A DNA stretch of 64,000 nucleotides. Origin: UBA5078 sp033721235. Lineage in GTDB: Bacteria > Pseudomonadota > Gammaproteobacteria > Pseudomonadales > Pseudohongiellaceae. Position numbers and translations under genes: made by a program. The notes beneath the pieces are model-generated. The model was not told where the DNA came from. It saw only the letters and a program-made list of their open reading frames with translations, and ran no database searches. Below are positions 1 to 9,631 of this stretch, in pieces; position 1 is the first letter of the stretch; the number at the start of each line of letters is the position of its first letter. The stretch spans positions 62,001-126,000 of the forward strand of contig JAWWAY010000005.1 of the NCBI GenBank assembly GCA_033721235.1, written 5' to 3'.

Positions 1-1297
1 GATTAGCGGCTATGAATGCAGCAAGACTATTGATTAGGGATAGATTATTAGAAAGCTGACTCTCAAGTTGATAACGAATATTGCCTAGTACTTCACGTAC
101 ACCAAGACGCTGTTCCTCAAGCACTAGGTTCTTGTAGCGTTGCTCTATCATCTGTTCAAGCAGCAAATAGAGCACTGGAATAAGTAACATGAGCGCCAGA
201 AACTTGGACCGAAAAAAAGCAATTACCAGCACCGCAAGGGTCAGCGAAGATACTACCAAGACCCAAGCGGGATAGCGCTCAGGAGGGTCTTGAGAGAACT
301 CAATTGGATAATAATAAACATCGGAAACGGGGAAAGGCTCATTGACTAGTCCTTGCTGCTCAAGCAAAGAATACGCATATTCCCAGCGCTCAAGTTGATT
401 GTGCCCCAAAGGCACGGACGGGTAATAAACATAATCGTTTATTCTTTCAGCAAAGTATCGATTATAAGCGACCACGTCATTGTATTGATAAATGTATCGT
501 GGCAGTTCGGTCGAAATGCGATCTGCAATTTCTAAGGGGTTTTCTAGCGCATACAGCCAGCCTTTTAGGCTCGCCCGAACGAACTTTCTTACGGTCTCGG
601 GACTAGCATCCAATACGGCTTCGGTCGTGTAGATCGCATCACCGTAGAAGTCCACTCCATGCTCATCGAGACGTAACACATTAAGCTCGACCCCAAGCTC
701 TTGCGCACGAAAATAGGCCGAAACGTCATAGGTAATAATGGCATCGGCCTCGCCTCGCACAAGGACATCCACGGAAGCATCGGCCTCGACAAAATTAAGA
801 CTGGACGGCTCAATACCTGCCACATGCATCATGGTTCGCAACTGAACACGCCTAAAATTGTCTTTTAAGCCAGCAATTCTTAGATTAGCCAGCGCTGCGG
901 GAGACTCTATATTAGTATCCGATAGGCTAAACACAGCAATTGGAGAACGCTGAAAGATGGGGCTCAGCACCACGAAAGGCTGCCCCATACCGCGACTAAT
1001 CAAAGCTTCTTGGCCACCTATGCCGAAGTCCGCGCTACCATTTAAGAGCTCGTCTTGTGGCGCGCTATAATTCCCCTGAGCGTCATAGGCTGAGCGTATC
1101 TCAACATCCAAGCCCTCCTCAGCATAATAGCCTTGCCATTGGGCCGCATAATACCCGGCAAACTGGAACTCATGCTCCCAGCTCAGTTGCAATACGATAG
1201 GGCTGCTCTGCTGAGCAAAAGCACTCACACAGGCACCGGCTGCCAGCACAAAGGCGAGCCCTGCAAGCTTCACTGCTTTTCCTATGCTCCATTGCAT
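1..1297 (-). CDS. Membrane sensor with NMT1/THI5-like periplasmic domain, 3' part outside window
   Basis: The coding strand starts at an ATG at 1297 and stays open to the window edge, so about 432 residues are visible and the C-terminus is missing. It begins with a signal peptide that ends near an Ala-Phe-Ala-Gln site. An NMT1/THI5-type substrate-binding domain follows, with phrases typical of the family such as ELSWEHEFQFAGYYAA near the start and a later GGQEALISRG. After about 310 residues there is a hydrophobic segment pair, then a stretch (LESQLSNNLSLINSLAAFIAA-like) that resembles the start of a CHASE domain. In this architecture the missing part is usually a histidine kinase or GGDEF/EAL output; that is inference. 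It lies 78 bases downstream of parC on the same strand. The ligand cannot be named; the fold is shared with thiamine-precursor and taurine/nitrate binding proteins. Confidence 0.8.
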   Translation of the reverse strand, partial: MQWSIGKAVKLAGLAFVLAAGACVSAFAQQSSPIVLQLSWEHEFQFAGYYAAQWQGYYAEEGLDVEIRSAYDAQGNYSAPQDELLNGSADFGIGGQEALISRGMGQPFVVLSPIFQRSPIAVFSLSDTNIESPAALANLRIAGLKDNFRRVQLRTMMHVAGIEPSSLNFVEADASVDVLVRGEADAIITYDVSAYFRAQELGVELNVLRLDEHGVDFYGDAIYTTEAVLDASPETVRKFVRASLKGWLYALENPLEIADRISTELPRYIYQYNDVVAYNRYFAERINDYVYYPSVPLGHNQLERWEYAYSLLEQQGLVNEPFPVSDVYYYPIEFSQDPPERYPAWVLVVSSLTLAVLVIAFFRSKFLALMLLIPVLYLLLEQMIEQRYKNLVLEEQRLGVREVLGNIRYQLESQLSNNLSLINSLAAFIAAN

Positions 1298-1375
1298 GAT
1301 TTATTAACTCAACAAAATACTTAAATCTCTTGAATAGGTTTCGCCTCAAGCATTCTCGATTCGGCTTGATCAAGC

Positions 1376-3631
1376 TTATATATCGACCACCTCTACTCGA
1401 TCAACATTTTGGAACCCTCGAGGCAGTTTATTTCCTCGTCGCCCCCGCTCACCTCGATAATGCTCGAGATCGGCCTGCTTCAGCGTCAAATGACGACGCC
1501 CGGCATAGACGGTTAAGGCCTGCTTGGCGCCAAGGACGGCCAGAGCAACCACAAACTCAATGCGTTCACTGACCCTTGCGCTTGGAATGCTAATGATTTT
1601 ATTGCCCTTCCCGCGAGCCAATTCAGGCAGCTCCTTCAGAGCAAACAAGAGCATTCTACCTTCGTTGCTGATAGCCACGACCTGATCTTCCTCGTAGCTT
1701 GTAATCATAGAGGGGAGTAATACCTTACTACCCGCTGGCAACTTCAATACGTTCTTTCCCGACTTATTCTTGGACTGCAAATCAGCTACTGAGGCCACAA
1801 ATCCATACCCCGCATCGCTAGCCAAGAGCACTTTTTGTTTCTCATCAGCCATAATGACGCCCTCAAAGCTGGCACCAGACTCAGGCGTCAAACGCCCTGT
1901 CAGCGGCTCTCCCTGCCCTCTAGCTGAAGGCAAAGTATGGGCTGCAAGCGAGTAGGTTCTACCGGTAGAGTCGAGGAAGATGGCATTCTGGTTCGACTTA
2001 CCACGCGCAGCGATCTTAAAGCCATCGCCTGACTTGTACTGCAAGCTCGTAGGATCTACTTCGTGGCCTTTCGCGGCCCTAGCCCACCCCTTCTCCGACA
2101 ATACGACTGTAATAGGGTCTGCCGACAGTAGCTCCGTCTCGCTAAAGGCCTGCGCCTCTACTCGCTCGACCAATGGGGAGCAACGATCATCTCCAAAGTC
2201 CTCGGCATCCTGAATGATTTCTTTACGAATTAGAGTCTTTAAACGCGTGGCTGAGCTCAGGGTTAGCTCTAACTTGTCACGCTCAGCGCTAAGCTCATCT
2301 TGCTCAGCTTTGATCTTCACCTCTTCCAACTTGGCTAAATGGCGAAGTTTCAATTCTAAAATCGCCTCTGCCTGTGTCTCTGAAAGGTCAAACCGACTCA
2401 TCAACACCGGTTTAGGCGCGTCTTCTGTGCGAATGATATGAATCACTTCGTCAATATTGAGAAACGCAACCAACAACCCCTCTAGAATGTGTAGACGAGC
2501 CAAAATCTTATCTAGACGATGCTGTAAGCGACGACGGACCGTTTGAGTTCTGAACTCGAGCCACTCTACTAGGATGCCGCGCAAGTCTTTAACCTGTGGC
2601 CGCCCATTTGTACCAATGACATTAAAATTAACCCGATAGGAGCGCTCTAGGTCCGTAGTTGCAAATAGATGCAACATTACCGCCTCGCTATCAACGCGAT
2701 TGGAGCGCGGCACGATAACGATGCGAGTGGGGTTTTCGTGATCTGACTCATCACGCAGATCCACTACCATAGGCAGTTTCTTTTTCTGCATCTGGGCCGC
2801 AATTTGCTCTAATACCTTAGAGCCAGAGACCTGATACGGCAGGTCCGTGATCACAATATCGCCGGACTCAATATGATACTTAGCTCTGGCCTTTATGGAG
2901 CCACGACCAGATTCGTATAAACTCGCAATGTCCTTCGCGGAAGTAATGATTTCTGCACCGGTAGGATAATCTGGCCCTTTAATATGCATAAGCAGATCAC
3001 TGCTTTGTGCCTTAGGGTTTTCCAGCATATGTACACAAGCACTAGCCACTTCGCGCAGGTTGTGAGGCGGAATGTCTGTCGCCATGCCCACAGCAATACC
3101 ACTGCCCCCATTCAGAAGAACATTGGGTAAGCGAGCCGGCAGTAATTGAGGCTCTTCCATCGTGCCATCAAAATTCAGGCGCCAGTCGACAGTGCCCTGA
3201 CCCAGCTCTGACAATAATAACTCAGCATAGCGCCTTAGCTTAGACTCTGTATAACGCATTGCCGCGAAAGACTTAGGGTCGTCTGGCGAGCCCCAATTTC
3301 CTTGACCGTCCACTAGAGGGTAACGATAGCTAAAGGGCTGTGCCATCAGCACCATGGCCTCATAGCACGCGGAGTCGCCGTGGGGATGGAACTTACCTAT
3401 TACATCACCGATAGTTCGTGCCGATTTCTTAAATTTTGCCCCGGCCTTTAGACCTAGCTCCGACATGGCATAGATTATTCGTCGTTGAACCGGCTTAAGG
3501 CCATCGCCTATATGGGGAAGAGCCCGGTCATTGATGACATACATCGAGTAGTTTAAGTAGGCTTGCTTGGAGTAGTTGCTAAGGCTGATTTGCTCTACGC
3601 CATCCTCATTTATCGTAATATTCTGTGTCAT
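1376..3631 (-). CDS. parC: DNA topoisomerase IV subunit A
   Basis: ParC is the breakage-reunion subunit of topoisomerase IV, which with ParE decatenates daughter chromosomes. The 751-residue length matches the Escherichia coli protein (752). The N-terminal winged-helix/tower region holds the catalytic tyrosine in AAMRYTES (Tyr127). The quinolone-determining segment HPHGDSACYEAM has Ser87 and Glu91, the residues found in quinolone-susceptible ParC. The C-terminal third is the beta-pinwheel DNA-wrapping domain. It is read before the NMT1-like sensor on the same strand. It is separated from parE by about 4 kb that contains a phosphorelay and a diguanylate cyclase on the other strand. Identification is secure. 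Confidence 0.98.
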   Translation of the reverse strand: MTQNITINEDGVEQISLSNYSKQAYLNYSMYVINDRALPHIGDGLKPVQRRIIYAMSELGLKAGAKFKKSARTIGDVIGKFHPHGDSACYEAMVLMAQPFSYRYPLVDGQGNWGSPDDPKSFAAMRYTESKLRRYAELLLSELGQGTVDWRLNFDGTMEEPQLLPARLPNVLLNGGSGIAVGMATDIPPHNLREVASACVHMLENPKAQSSDLLMHIKGPDYPTGAEIITSAKDIASLYESGRGSIKARAKYHIESGDIVITDLPYQVSGSKVLEQIAAQMQKKKLPMVVDLRDESDHENPTRIVIVPRSNRVDSEAVMLHLFATTDLERSYRVNFNVIGTNGRPQVKDLRGILVEWLEFRTQTVRRRLQHRLDKILARLHILEGLLVAFLNIDEVIHIIRTEDAPKPVLMSRFDLSETQAEAILELKLRHLAKLEEVKIKAEQDELSAERDKLELTLSSATRLKTLIRKEIIQDAEDFGDDRCSPLVERVEAQAFSETELLSADPITVVLSEKGWARAAKGHEVDPTSLQYKSGDGFKIAARGKSNQNAIFLDSTGRTYSLAAHTLPSARGQGEPLTGRLTPESGASFEGVIMADEKQKVLLASDAGYGFVASVADLQSKNKSGKNVLKLPAGSKVLLPSMITSYEEDQVVAISNEGRMLLFALKELPELARGKGNKIISIPSARVSERIEFVVALAVLGAKQALTVYAGRRHLTLKQADLEHYRGERGRRGNKLPRGFQNVDRVEVVDI

Positions 3632-3941
3632 GTTACTCGTTCATACTCTACTGGTAGCTTATTGAATTGCGATGCTGCGACGCACCTAAGTCCGCAAAAT
3701 TGACGGCATTAACGGTACGTACTGAGCTTATGAGCTAATGTATGCTAATAGGGCTGCTTTTTCACCCTTGACCCAACTCTTTTTTGCGCTACATAGGCGA
3801 TTTTCTAGACCTAAGCTCGTCTTCGAGGGCTAGGCGCGCACTTTCAAAGCCTTTTTTATACGCAATCTAAGCTCTCGCGCTATACTGCCGCTATCTAGAT
3901 AAAAGAAGAAATCAATTTAAGACTCCCCAAAAGGCAAAGCA
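3632..3941. other. Intergenic region between divergent parC and the diguanylate cyclase gene
   Basis: About 310 bases without a convincing gene. It must hold the parC promoter (minus) and the diguanylate cyclase promoter (plus). On the plus strand the best -10-like hexamer is TATACT at 3881-3886, but I do not see a matching -35 at normal spacing. A TTGACC at 3768-3773 has only a poor -10 (TACATA) 16 bases downstream. No strong hairpin, repeat or riboswitch consensus was seen. Confidence 0.4.
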
Positions 3942-4937
3942 GTGAGCAAAGATTTAGAGAATATTTTGACTATGGCCTTCAACCTTGCCGGCAAGCTGAT
4001 CGCGCAACACAATTGCCATGAACTCACCCATTGCATGCTGGAGCTGCTCTCTAGCATTGACGGCGTGGAGCAGGTTTCTTCCTACGAAGTCTTTGGTAGT
4101 TCTCAATTTCCAGCAGGCAAGCGAAGAAGCGAGGACGAGGTCCTGATTCGCAGGTTTCCACTAAGCTTCGAAAAGGACATCGAAGATGAGAATACGGCAC
4201 TTATTGCCGAGCTTTCCCTCGAGGACTTTCAGGGCGCAAAAATAGGAAAAACTGACGAAACTCCTTATATCGCCTTGAATATCGGTGGCGAAATCGACCC
4301 TCACAGATTCATCTTCATTCAGGGGGCAGTCTCACCTTTTAACTTTGAACTGATCGAGGGGCTCTACAAGATCTACCGTAATCAGGTAGCGTTGCTGGAC
4401 AATAAAGAACGCGACCCCCTTACTAGGCTCAATAATCGTCAGGCAATGGACAATATTACCAAACAGATAGCGAGCTTCTATCCCCCAGAGCACGCTTCGC
4501 AGCTAGACAAAATATCGTGGCTTTGTGTGCTTGATATTGATCATTTTAAGCGGGTAAACGATCAGTATGGACACCTGTACGGAGACGAGGTTCTAATACT
4601 TTTTTCCAATATTATGAGGAAGCACTTTCGCTACTCGGATTTTCTTTTTCGTTTTGGCGGTGAGGAGTTTGTCGTCATTATCAACCAAACGGATCAGGCA
4701 GGCGCCTTATCATCTCTAGAGCGATTTCGCCAAACAGTCGAAGCGTATGAATTCCCGTCTGGCCCTATCACAGTGAGTATTGGATTCGCCAAATTGGATG
4801 GTCAAAAGCCCCCTTCTAATGTTTTTGAGATTGCAGATTACGCCCTGTATCAAGCAAAAGAGTCTGGTCGCAATCAGGTGAACTATCAACAAGAGCGCCC
4901 TCAAAAAGGAGAGGACAACTCCATAGAGTTATTCTAA
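3942..4937 (+). CDS. Diguanylate cyclase (GGDEF protein)
   Basis: A 331-residue protein with a C-terminal GGDEF domain (about residues 160-315) that would make cyclic di-GMP from two GTP. The active-site signature is GGEEF at residues 239-243. The allosteric inhibitory site RxxD is present as RYSD at 230-233, exactly five residues before it, so product inhibition is expected. The domain opens with the usual DPLTRLNNRQAMD. The first 150 residues have no transmembrane segment and look like a cytosolic, possibly GAF-like sensory domain that I cannot assign. I take the GTG at 3942 as start; an ATG ten codons later is an alternative. It is transcribed opposite to its neighbours and is therefore probably monocistronic. 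Confidence 0.9.
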   Translation: MSKDLENILTMAFNLAGKLIAQHNCHELTHCMLELLSSIDGVEQVSSYEVFGSSQFPAGKRRSEDEVLIRRFPLSFEKDIEDENTALIAELSLEDFQGAKIGKTDETPYIALNIGGEIDPHRFIFIQGAVSPFNFELIEGLYKIYRNQVALLDNKERDPLTRLNNRQAMDNITKQIASFYPPEHASQLDKISWLCVLDIDHFKRVNDQYGHLYGDEVLILFSNIMRKHFRYSDFLFRFGGEEFVVIINQTDQAGALSSLERFRQTVEAYEFPSGPITVSIGFAKLDGQKPPSNVFEIADYALYQAKESGRNQVNYQQERPQKGEDNSIELF

Positions 4938-4967
4938 GCCCATCAAGCTTCGTTTAGTTTTTAGGTC

Positions 4968-7049
4968 TTACTCGGCGAGTTGACGCTGATTGAAAGCGTC
5001 TATTTTATTTTGCAGGGTCGAAAAATCTAGCGGCTTGGCAATGAAGTCATTTGCGCCGGATTCCAAGTATTCTCTCCGTTCATCCTCCCCAGCACTGGCA
5101 GTCATGGCAATAATCCAAGGCTGTGTATCGGAGCGAAACAGATGCCGTATCTTTCGAGTCGCCTCTATTCCATCCATGCCCGGCATCTGCCTATCCATTA
5201 ACACCACATCAAAGGGCTGTTCTGCCAAGAGTCTAATTGCCTCCCAAGCGCTGGAGACTGCCGTCGCCTCGCAATTCATCTCCTCCAGCATCATCACTGC
5301 AACCTCGGTATTCACTTCTAGGTCGTCGACCACCAAAACCTGAATGGTTTGATGCTCAGCAGCTGCATTCCCAGAGGCCGACTCAGACTCTTCATCCGAC
5401 GCGAGCATCTCGGGCCTTTCCGCCTTTTCGAAAGGCAGATAGAAACGAAAGACGGAGCCCTGACCAAGCGTGCTCTCCACCGTCAGCCTTCCACCCATCT
5501 GCTCGGCAAGACGTTGGGAAATTACTAGGCCTAGGCCAGTCCCCCCATGACGCTTTGTGACGGACGAATCTGCCTGAGTAAACGCCTGAAATAGTTGTTT
5601 CTGTGCCTTCTCATCAATACCAATGCCCGTATCTTCGATAGAGAATTCAATCGCAGCCTTGCTGGCTAGGGTGACTTCATGGATGTTAAGTAGAACATGC
5701 CCCTCATCCGTAAACTTGACCGCATTACTTAGCAAGTTCAGCAAAATCTGTTGAACTCTAATTTCATCGCCAATGACTCTTTGGGGTAAACCTTGCGCAT
5801 ACTGTACTTTCAGAACTAGGGATTTTTTCGCGGCCTCTACTTCAAGCAAACCTACCGCATGATCAACGGCTGGACGCAGCTCAAATGGTATGGATTCAAG
5901 TTGCATTGCCTTTGCATCGATCTTCGAAAAATCGAGCACATCATTAACGATTCGCAATAGCAATTTGCTACTGTTAAGCACTTTATCAAGCAGTCCCTTC
6001 TGCTGCTCATCCAAGTGAGTTCTTTCCATCAGCTGGGCCACTCCAATAATGCCATTCATTGGAGTCCGTAGCTCATGACTCATAGAGGCCAATAGCCTGG
6101 CGTTTGCTTGGCTAGCCGCGTTTGCCTGCACTCTCTCCCTATTGGCAGCATTGACATAGCTTGCCAATAGAGTAAGCAACACTCCAAGTATCGAAACCAC
6201 TATCGTTCTAAGCCAAATAGGGTATTCCAGAGTATCCATGGCTAAGATCCAGGACCCTTCGGGCAACTGAATAGTGGCTTGTACTTCGGGATTGACGAAC
6301 AGGCCAGCATCTCCCCAAAAAACCTCACCGTTCGCTCCTAAGCCATGCCGGCCCTTTAAGGCATATCGATACTGAGTAGGGAGAGCGAGCAGGTTTAAAT
6401 CGTTAAAAAGGCTGTCCAAGTCGACCACTAGAGTAGCAAAACCCCAAAAATCACTCGCAATATTATTCGGCCAAGCGTCACCTCTTACAGCCCTGCCGCT
6501 ACGATAAAGCTGCTCGCGATCGAAGGCACCATCTTCGGTAAAGATAGCCTTACGAACGACCAAGCCTTCGCCTCCTTGCACCAATTCCAATGGCCCAGAC
6601 ATCACAACTTTTCGCTGTCTATTAGAGGAGAATATCTGTGCACGCCGCTCTTCATCTTCAAGTAAATCGAAGCCAATAGCGCCGCTATTTTTTTCAGCTT
6701 GAGTCAGATAGGTCACAATGCCTTGTGGCGCTAACTGAAGACTCATAGCACTTGGGGCATTAAGCTCAAGAGATTCAGCGAAGGTCAAATAACGCTCAGC
6801 GAAATCAGTGCGCTGCTCACTTGTCGATTCAAAAAGGTCCAAATTAGCCAGCGTAAAGGCTTCGAGCGAGAGCGTGATGAGTAAGTACTGCTGTAGGCGA
6901 ATCTCAATGGTGCCCTGAACATTTTCAAGTTCTCGCGCCATTTGGGCATGGCGCTTACTTTTGGCTCCAACATAATCGACAATGGCTACGATTGCCGTGA
7001 GGGCAAGACCTGTTAAGGCCAAGAGGATACTTGTTTTGCTTATTCGCAT
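4968..7049 (-). CDS. Hybrid sensor histidine kinase with CHASE-like input and C-terminal receiver
   Basis: A 693-residue inner-membrane sensor. An N-terminal membrane anchor (about residues 8-27) leads into a periplasmic CHASE-type domain (about 40-270), then a second membrane segment near 285-300. The HisKA box MSHELRTPMNG carries the phospho-accepting His325. The HATPase domain shows the N box (ILLNLLSNAVKF), G1 (DTGIGID) and G2 (GTGLGL). A receiver domain fills the last 125 residues, with the acceptor Asp619 in LMDRQMPGMDG. Hybrid kinases of this kind pass phosphate His to Asp to an Hpt protein and on to a response regulator. The free Hpt gene lies only 58 bases upstream on the same strand and is the obvious partner. 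No output regulator is adjacent. The signal is unknown. Confidence 0.93.
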   Translation of the reverse strand: MRISKTSILLALTGLALTAIVAIVDYVGAKSKRHAQMARELENVQGTIEIRLQQYLLITLSLEAFTLANLDLFESTSEQRTDFAERYLTFAESLELNAPSAMSLQLAPQGIVTYLTQAEKNSGAIGFDLLEDEERRAQIFSSNRQRKVVMSGPLELVQGGEGLVVRKAIFTEDGAFDREQLYRSGRAVRGDAWPNNIASDFWGFATLVVDLDSLFNDLNLLALPTQYRYALKGRHGLGANGEVFWGDAGLFVNPEVQATIQLPEGSWILAMDTLEYPIWLRTIVVSILGVLLTLLASYVNAANRERVQANAASQANARLLASMSHELRTPMNGIIGVAQLMERTHLDEQQKGLLDKVLNSSKLLLRIVNDVLDFSKIDAKAMQLESIPFELRPAVDHAVGLLEVEAAKKSLVLKVQYAQGLPQRVIGDEIRVQQILLNLLSNAVKFTDEGHVLLNIHEVTLASKAAIEFSIEDTGIGIDEKAQKQLFQAFTQADSSVTKRHGGTGLGLVISQRLAEQMGGRLTVESTLGQGSVFRFYLPFEKAERPEMLASDEESESASGNAAAEHQTIQVLVVDDLEVNTEVAVMMLEEMNCEATAVSSAWEAIRLLAEQPFDVVLMDRQMPGMDGIEATRKIRHLFRSDTQPWIIAMTASAGEDERREYLESGANDFIAKPLDFSTLQNKIDAFNQRQLAE

Positions 7050-7107
7050 AGGCCATGCCGTTGCGTAACGAAACGCTTCTATTAGCAGTTTGGAAGAGCG
7101 TGAGACC

Positions 7108-7470
7108 TCAAGATAGACTAGCGGCCAATTTAGCTAAAGCTTGATTACTGCTGAGGATAAGTTCAGAAAGCGTCTGCAAATCGTCGCAGCTAAGAGAGCT
7201 TACGGTGCCACTGCTCTTTACCTGATGTTCGTACTGGGCAGCTAACTGCGCTAGCGCTTTCGCTCCTATTGTGCCCGACATACCCTTTAGAGCATGCAAT
7301 TGTTCCCATACTTGCTCCGAGTCATTGTCGGCGTGAGCCTTAATGATCTTGCCCTCAATAAGCTGGGCTTCCTCCAGAAAACGTCCTTGAACGCGGCAAA
7401 ATATCTTAACGCTGCCGCCAAAACGATGGAGAGTATTGCTATCAATAAGATCGAGTTCTTGAGCCGTCAT
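7108..7470 (-). CDS. Histidine phosphotransfer (Hpt) protein
   Basis: A small, all-helical 120-residue protein matching the Hpt domain. The phosphorylatable residue is His59 in the family motif EQLHALKGMSGTIGA, preceded by a helix and followed by the usual ALAQLAAQYE helix. It has no membrane segment or kinase domain, so it should shuttle phosphate in the cytosol. It is encoded just before the hybrid kinase on the same strand, 58 bases apart, consistent with a two-gene phosphorelay unit. It lies downstream of parE but is separated from it by a likely terminator, so it probably has its own promoter in 7471-7571. Its final receiver partner is not visible in this window. Confidence 0.9.
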   Translation of the reverse strand: MTAQELDLIDSNTLHRFGGSVKIFCRVQGRFLEEAQLIEGKIIKAHADNDSEQVWEQLHALKGMSGTIGAKALAQLAAQYEHQVKSSGTVSSLSCDDLQTLSELILSSNQALAKLAASLS

Positions 7471-7571
7471 AGGAATTACTTTAGCGCAATAGTAGCCATT
7501 TTACGACAAAACCCGAGACTTGGTTCATCTACCAGGCTCAGCACTTGCTTAGGTACGGTTTTACGCCCAAG

Positions 7572-7608
7572 AAAAAGCCCCATCGCACTGCAAAGAGAGG
7601 TGGGGCTT
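7572..7608 (-). terminator. Rho-independent terminator of the parE operon
   Basis: On the minus strand an 8-bp perfect stem (AAGCCCCA at 7608-7601 with TGGGGCTT at 7582-7575) closes an 18-base loop and runs into a T-rich stretch at 7576-7572. It sits 27 bases after the parE stop codon, the correct place for ending the nudF-to-parE transcript. Confidence 0.75.
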
Positions 7609-7634
7609 GTCAGAAATACCGTTAGCGCTAATAA

Positions 7635-9548
7635 CTACTCGACTAGGTCGGCTAAATTCCCACTCTCTTCCAGCCAAGACTTTCTGTCGGCGGCACGCTT
7701 CTTTGCCAGCAGCATGTCCAATGTTTCATCAGTTTCTGACGCGTGGAGCTGGTCATCGAGAGTGAGTTGGACCAAGCGACGAGTATCGCGACTCATAGTC
7801 GTCTCGCGGAGCTGCAAGGGATTCATCTCACCCAAACCTTTAAAGCGCTGCACATTAGGCTTAGCACGTTTGTTCTCTGCCGCTATGCGATCGAGAATAC
7901 CGCTCTTATCGTCATCATCCAGTGCATAATAGACTTCCTTACCGACATCAATTCTATACAGAGGAGGCATAGCAACATATACATGGCCAGCCTGGACCAC
8001 AGGACGAAAATGGCGCAAAAACAAAGCGCAAAGCAAAGTGGCAATATGCAGACCATCCGAATCTGCGTCAGCGAGAATACAGATCTTGCCATAACGCAAA
8101 CCTTCGATATTACTACTGCCCGGATCAACACCAAGAGCCACTGCAATATCGTGTACCTCTTGGGAGGCAAGAATCTCATTAGAATCAATCTCCCAAGTGT
8201 TTAGAATCTTACCCCGTAAAGGCATGATTGCTTGAGTCTCTCGATCCCGCGCTTGCTTCGCAGAACCACCTGCCGAGTCCCCTTCCACCAAAAACAACTC
8301 ACCTTCCGAAACATCTTGTGTAGAACAGTCTGCTAATTTTCCAGGAAGAGCTGGACCAGATGTCACTTTTTTGCGCGCAACTTTTTTGCTGGCCTTCAGT
8401 CGACTCTGCGCATTGCTAATACAAAGCTCTGCAATTTGTTCAGCCTCTGCCGTATGCTGATTCAGCCATAAACTAAAAGAGTCTTTCACAATGCCAGCAA
8501 TGAACGCGGCACATTGCCGGGAAGATAGGCGCTCTTTGGTTTGACCGGAAAATTGAGGGTCTAACATTTTTGCCGACAGCACGTAGCAACAGCGTTCCCA
8601 CACATCATCGGGTGTTAGTTTAAGACCTCTGGGCAGTAGATTACGAAACTCACAGAATTCTCGTAAAGCATCCAATAAGCCAGTTCTTAGACCATTTACA
8701 TGAGTACCGCCCATGGCCGTAGGGATCAAGTTAACATAACTCTCTGCAGTTACCTCGCCGCCCTCTGGCAGCCATTGCACCGCCCACTCTGCAGCTTCAT
8801 CGTTACCCTGCATTGAACCAATAAAGGGCTCTTGGGGTAAGGTGGGCCAATCCCGAGTCGATTGCAATAAATAGTCTCGGAGCCCGTCTTCGAAATACCA
8901 TTCTTCAGACTGGCTCTTTTCCTCGCTTACCGATTTGTCTTCGAAGGAAACTCTTAAGCCCGAACAGAGCACGGCTTTTGCGCGCAGCACGTGCTTCAAC
9001 TTGCTGATTGATACTTTATGGGAGTCAAAGTACTGCTCATCGGGCAAAAAGCGAACGGTCGTCCCCGACATACGTTTTGGCGCGGTGCCAATTGGGGTCA
9101 ATTCTGACACTTTTTCGCCATTGCGAAACTTCATTTGATACACCGTACCATCACGGCGGACCAATACCTCCAGCTCCTTCGATAAGGCGTTGACCACTGA
9201 CACACCCACGCCGTGCAGGCCGCCAGAATATTGATAATTTTTATTAGAGAACTTACCGCCCGCGTGCAGACGCGTCAAAATCAATTCAACGCCGCTCACT
9301 TTTTCTTCATTGTGAGTATCGACAGGCATCCCCCGCCCATCGTCACTAACCTCGATAAAACCATCCTTATGCAGCACTAGGGTAATATTTTTGGCGTGGC
9401 CCGCCAGTGCTTCATCGACACTATTATCCAGCACCTCTTGGGCAAGATGATTCGGCCTTGTTGTGTCGGTATACATTCCCGGGCGCTTGCGAACGGGATC
9501 TAGGCCAGTAAGTACTTCAATGGCATCAGCGTTATATTTATTACTCAT
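7635..9548 (-). CDS. parE: DNA topoisomerase IV subunit B
   Basis: ParE is the ATPase subunit of topoisomerase IV. The 637-residue length is normal. The N-terminal GHKL ATPase domain shows EVLDNSVDEALAGH (catalytic Glu and Asn), DDGRGMPV and GGLHGVGVSVVNALS. The transducer domain follows, then the TOPRIM domain with LVEGDSAGGSA and an acidic DADSDG motif. The C-terminus carries the type IIA PLRGKILN and QRFKGLGEMNP signatures. It is the last gene of the nudF-yqiB-cpdA-yqiA-parE cluster, the same order as in Escherichia coli, and is followed by a hairpin terminator. The stop codon is TAG. Confidence 0.98.
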   Translation of the reverse strand: MSNKYNADAIEVLTGLDPVRKRPGMYTDTTRPNHLAQEVLDNSVDEALAGHAKNITLVLHKDGFIEVSDDGRGMPVDTHNEEKVSGVELILTRLHAGGKFSNKNYQYSGGLHGVGVSVVNALSKELEVLVRRDGTVYQMKFRNGEKVSELTPIGTAPKRMSGTTVRFLPDEQYFDSHKVSISKLKHVLRAKAVLCSGLRVSFEDKSVSEEKSQSEEWYFEDGLRDYLLQSTRDWPTLPQEPFIGSMQGNDEAAEWAVQWLPEGGEVTAESYVNLIPTAMGGTHVNGLRTGLLDALREFCEFRNLLPRGLKLTPDDVWERCCYVLSAKMLDPQFSGQTKERLSSRQCAAFIAGIVKDSFSLWLNQHTAEAEQIAELCISNAQSRLKASKKVARKKVTSGPALPGKLADCSTQDVSEGELFLVEGDSAGGSAKQARDRETQAIMPLRGKILNTWEIDSNEILASQEVHDIAVALGVDPGSSNIEGLRYGKICILADADSDGLHIATLLCALFLRHFRPVVQAGHVYVAMPPLYRIDVGKEVYYALDDDDKSGILDRIAAENKRAKPNVQRFKGLGEMNPLQLRETTMSRDTRRLVQLTLDDQLHASETDETLDMLLAKKRAADRKSWLEESGNLADLVE

Positions 9549-9631
9549 GTACTGCGTGTCTCTTGATGTCTAGGCAACAGCGATTGCTGCATATATATGG
9601 CGCCCCATACTAGGGCTCTACTGTACTAAAT

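Noticed and set aside
7294..7929. Open frame antisense to the Hpt and parE genes
   Set aside because: It is a shadow of well-identified genes on the other strand, with no start signal or known motif.
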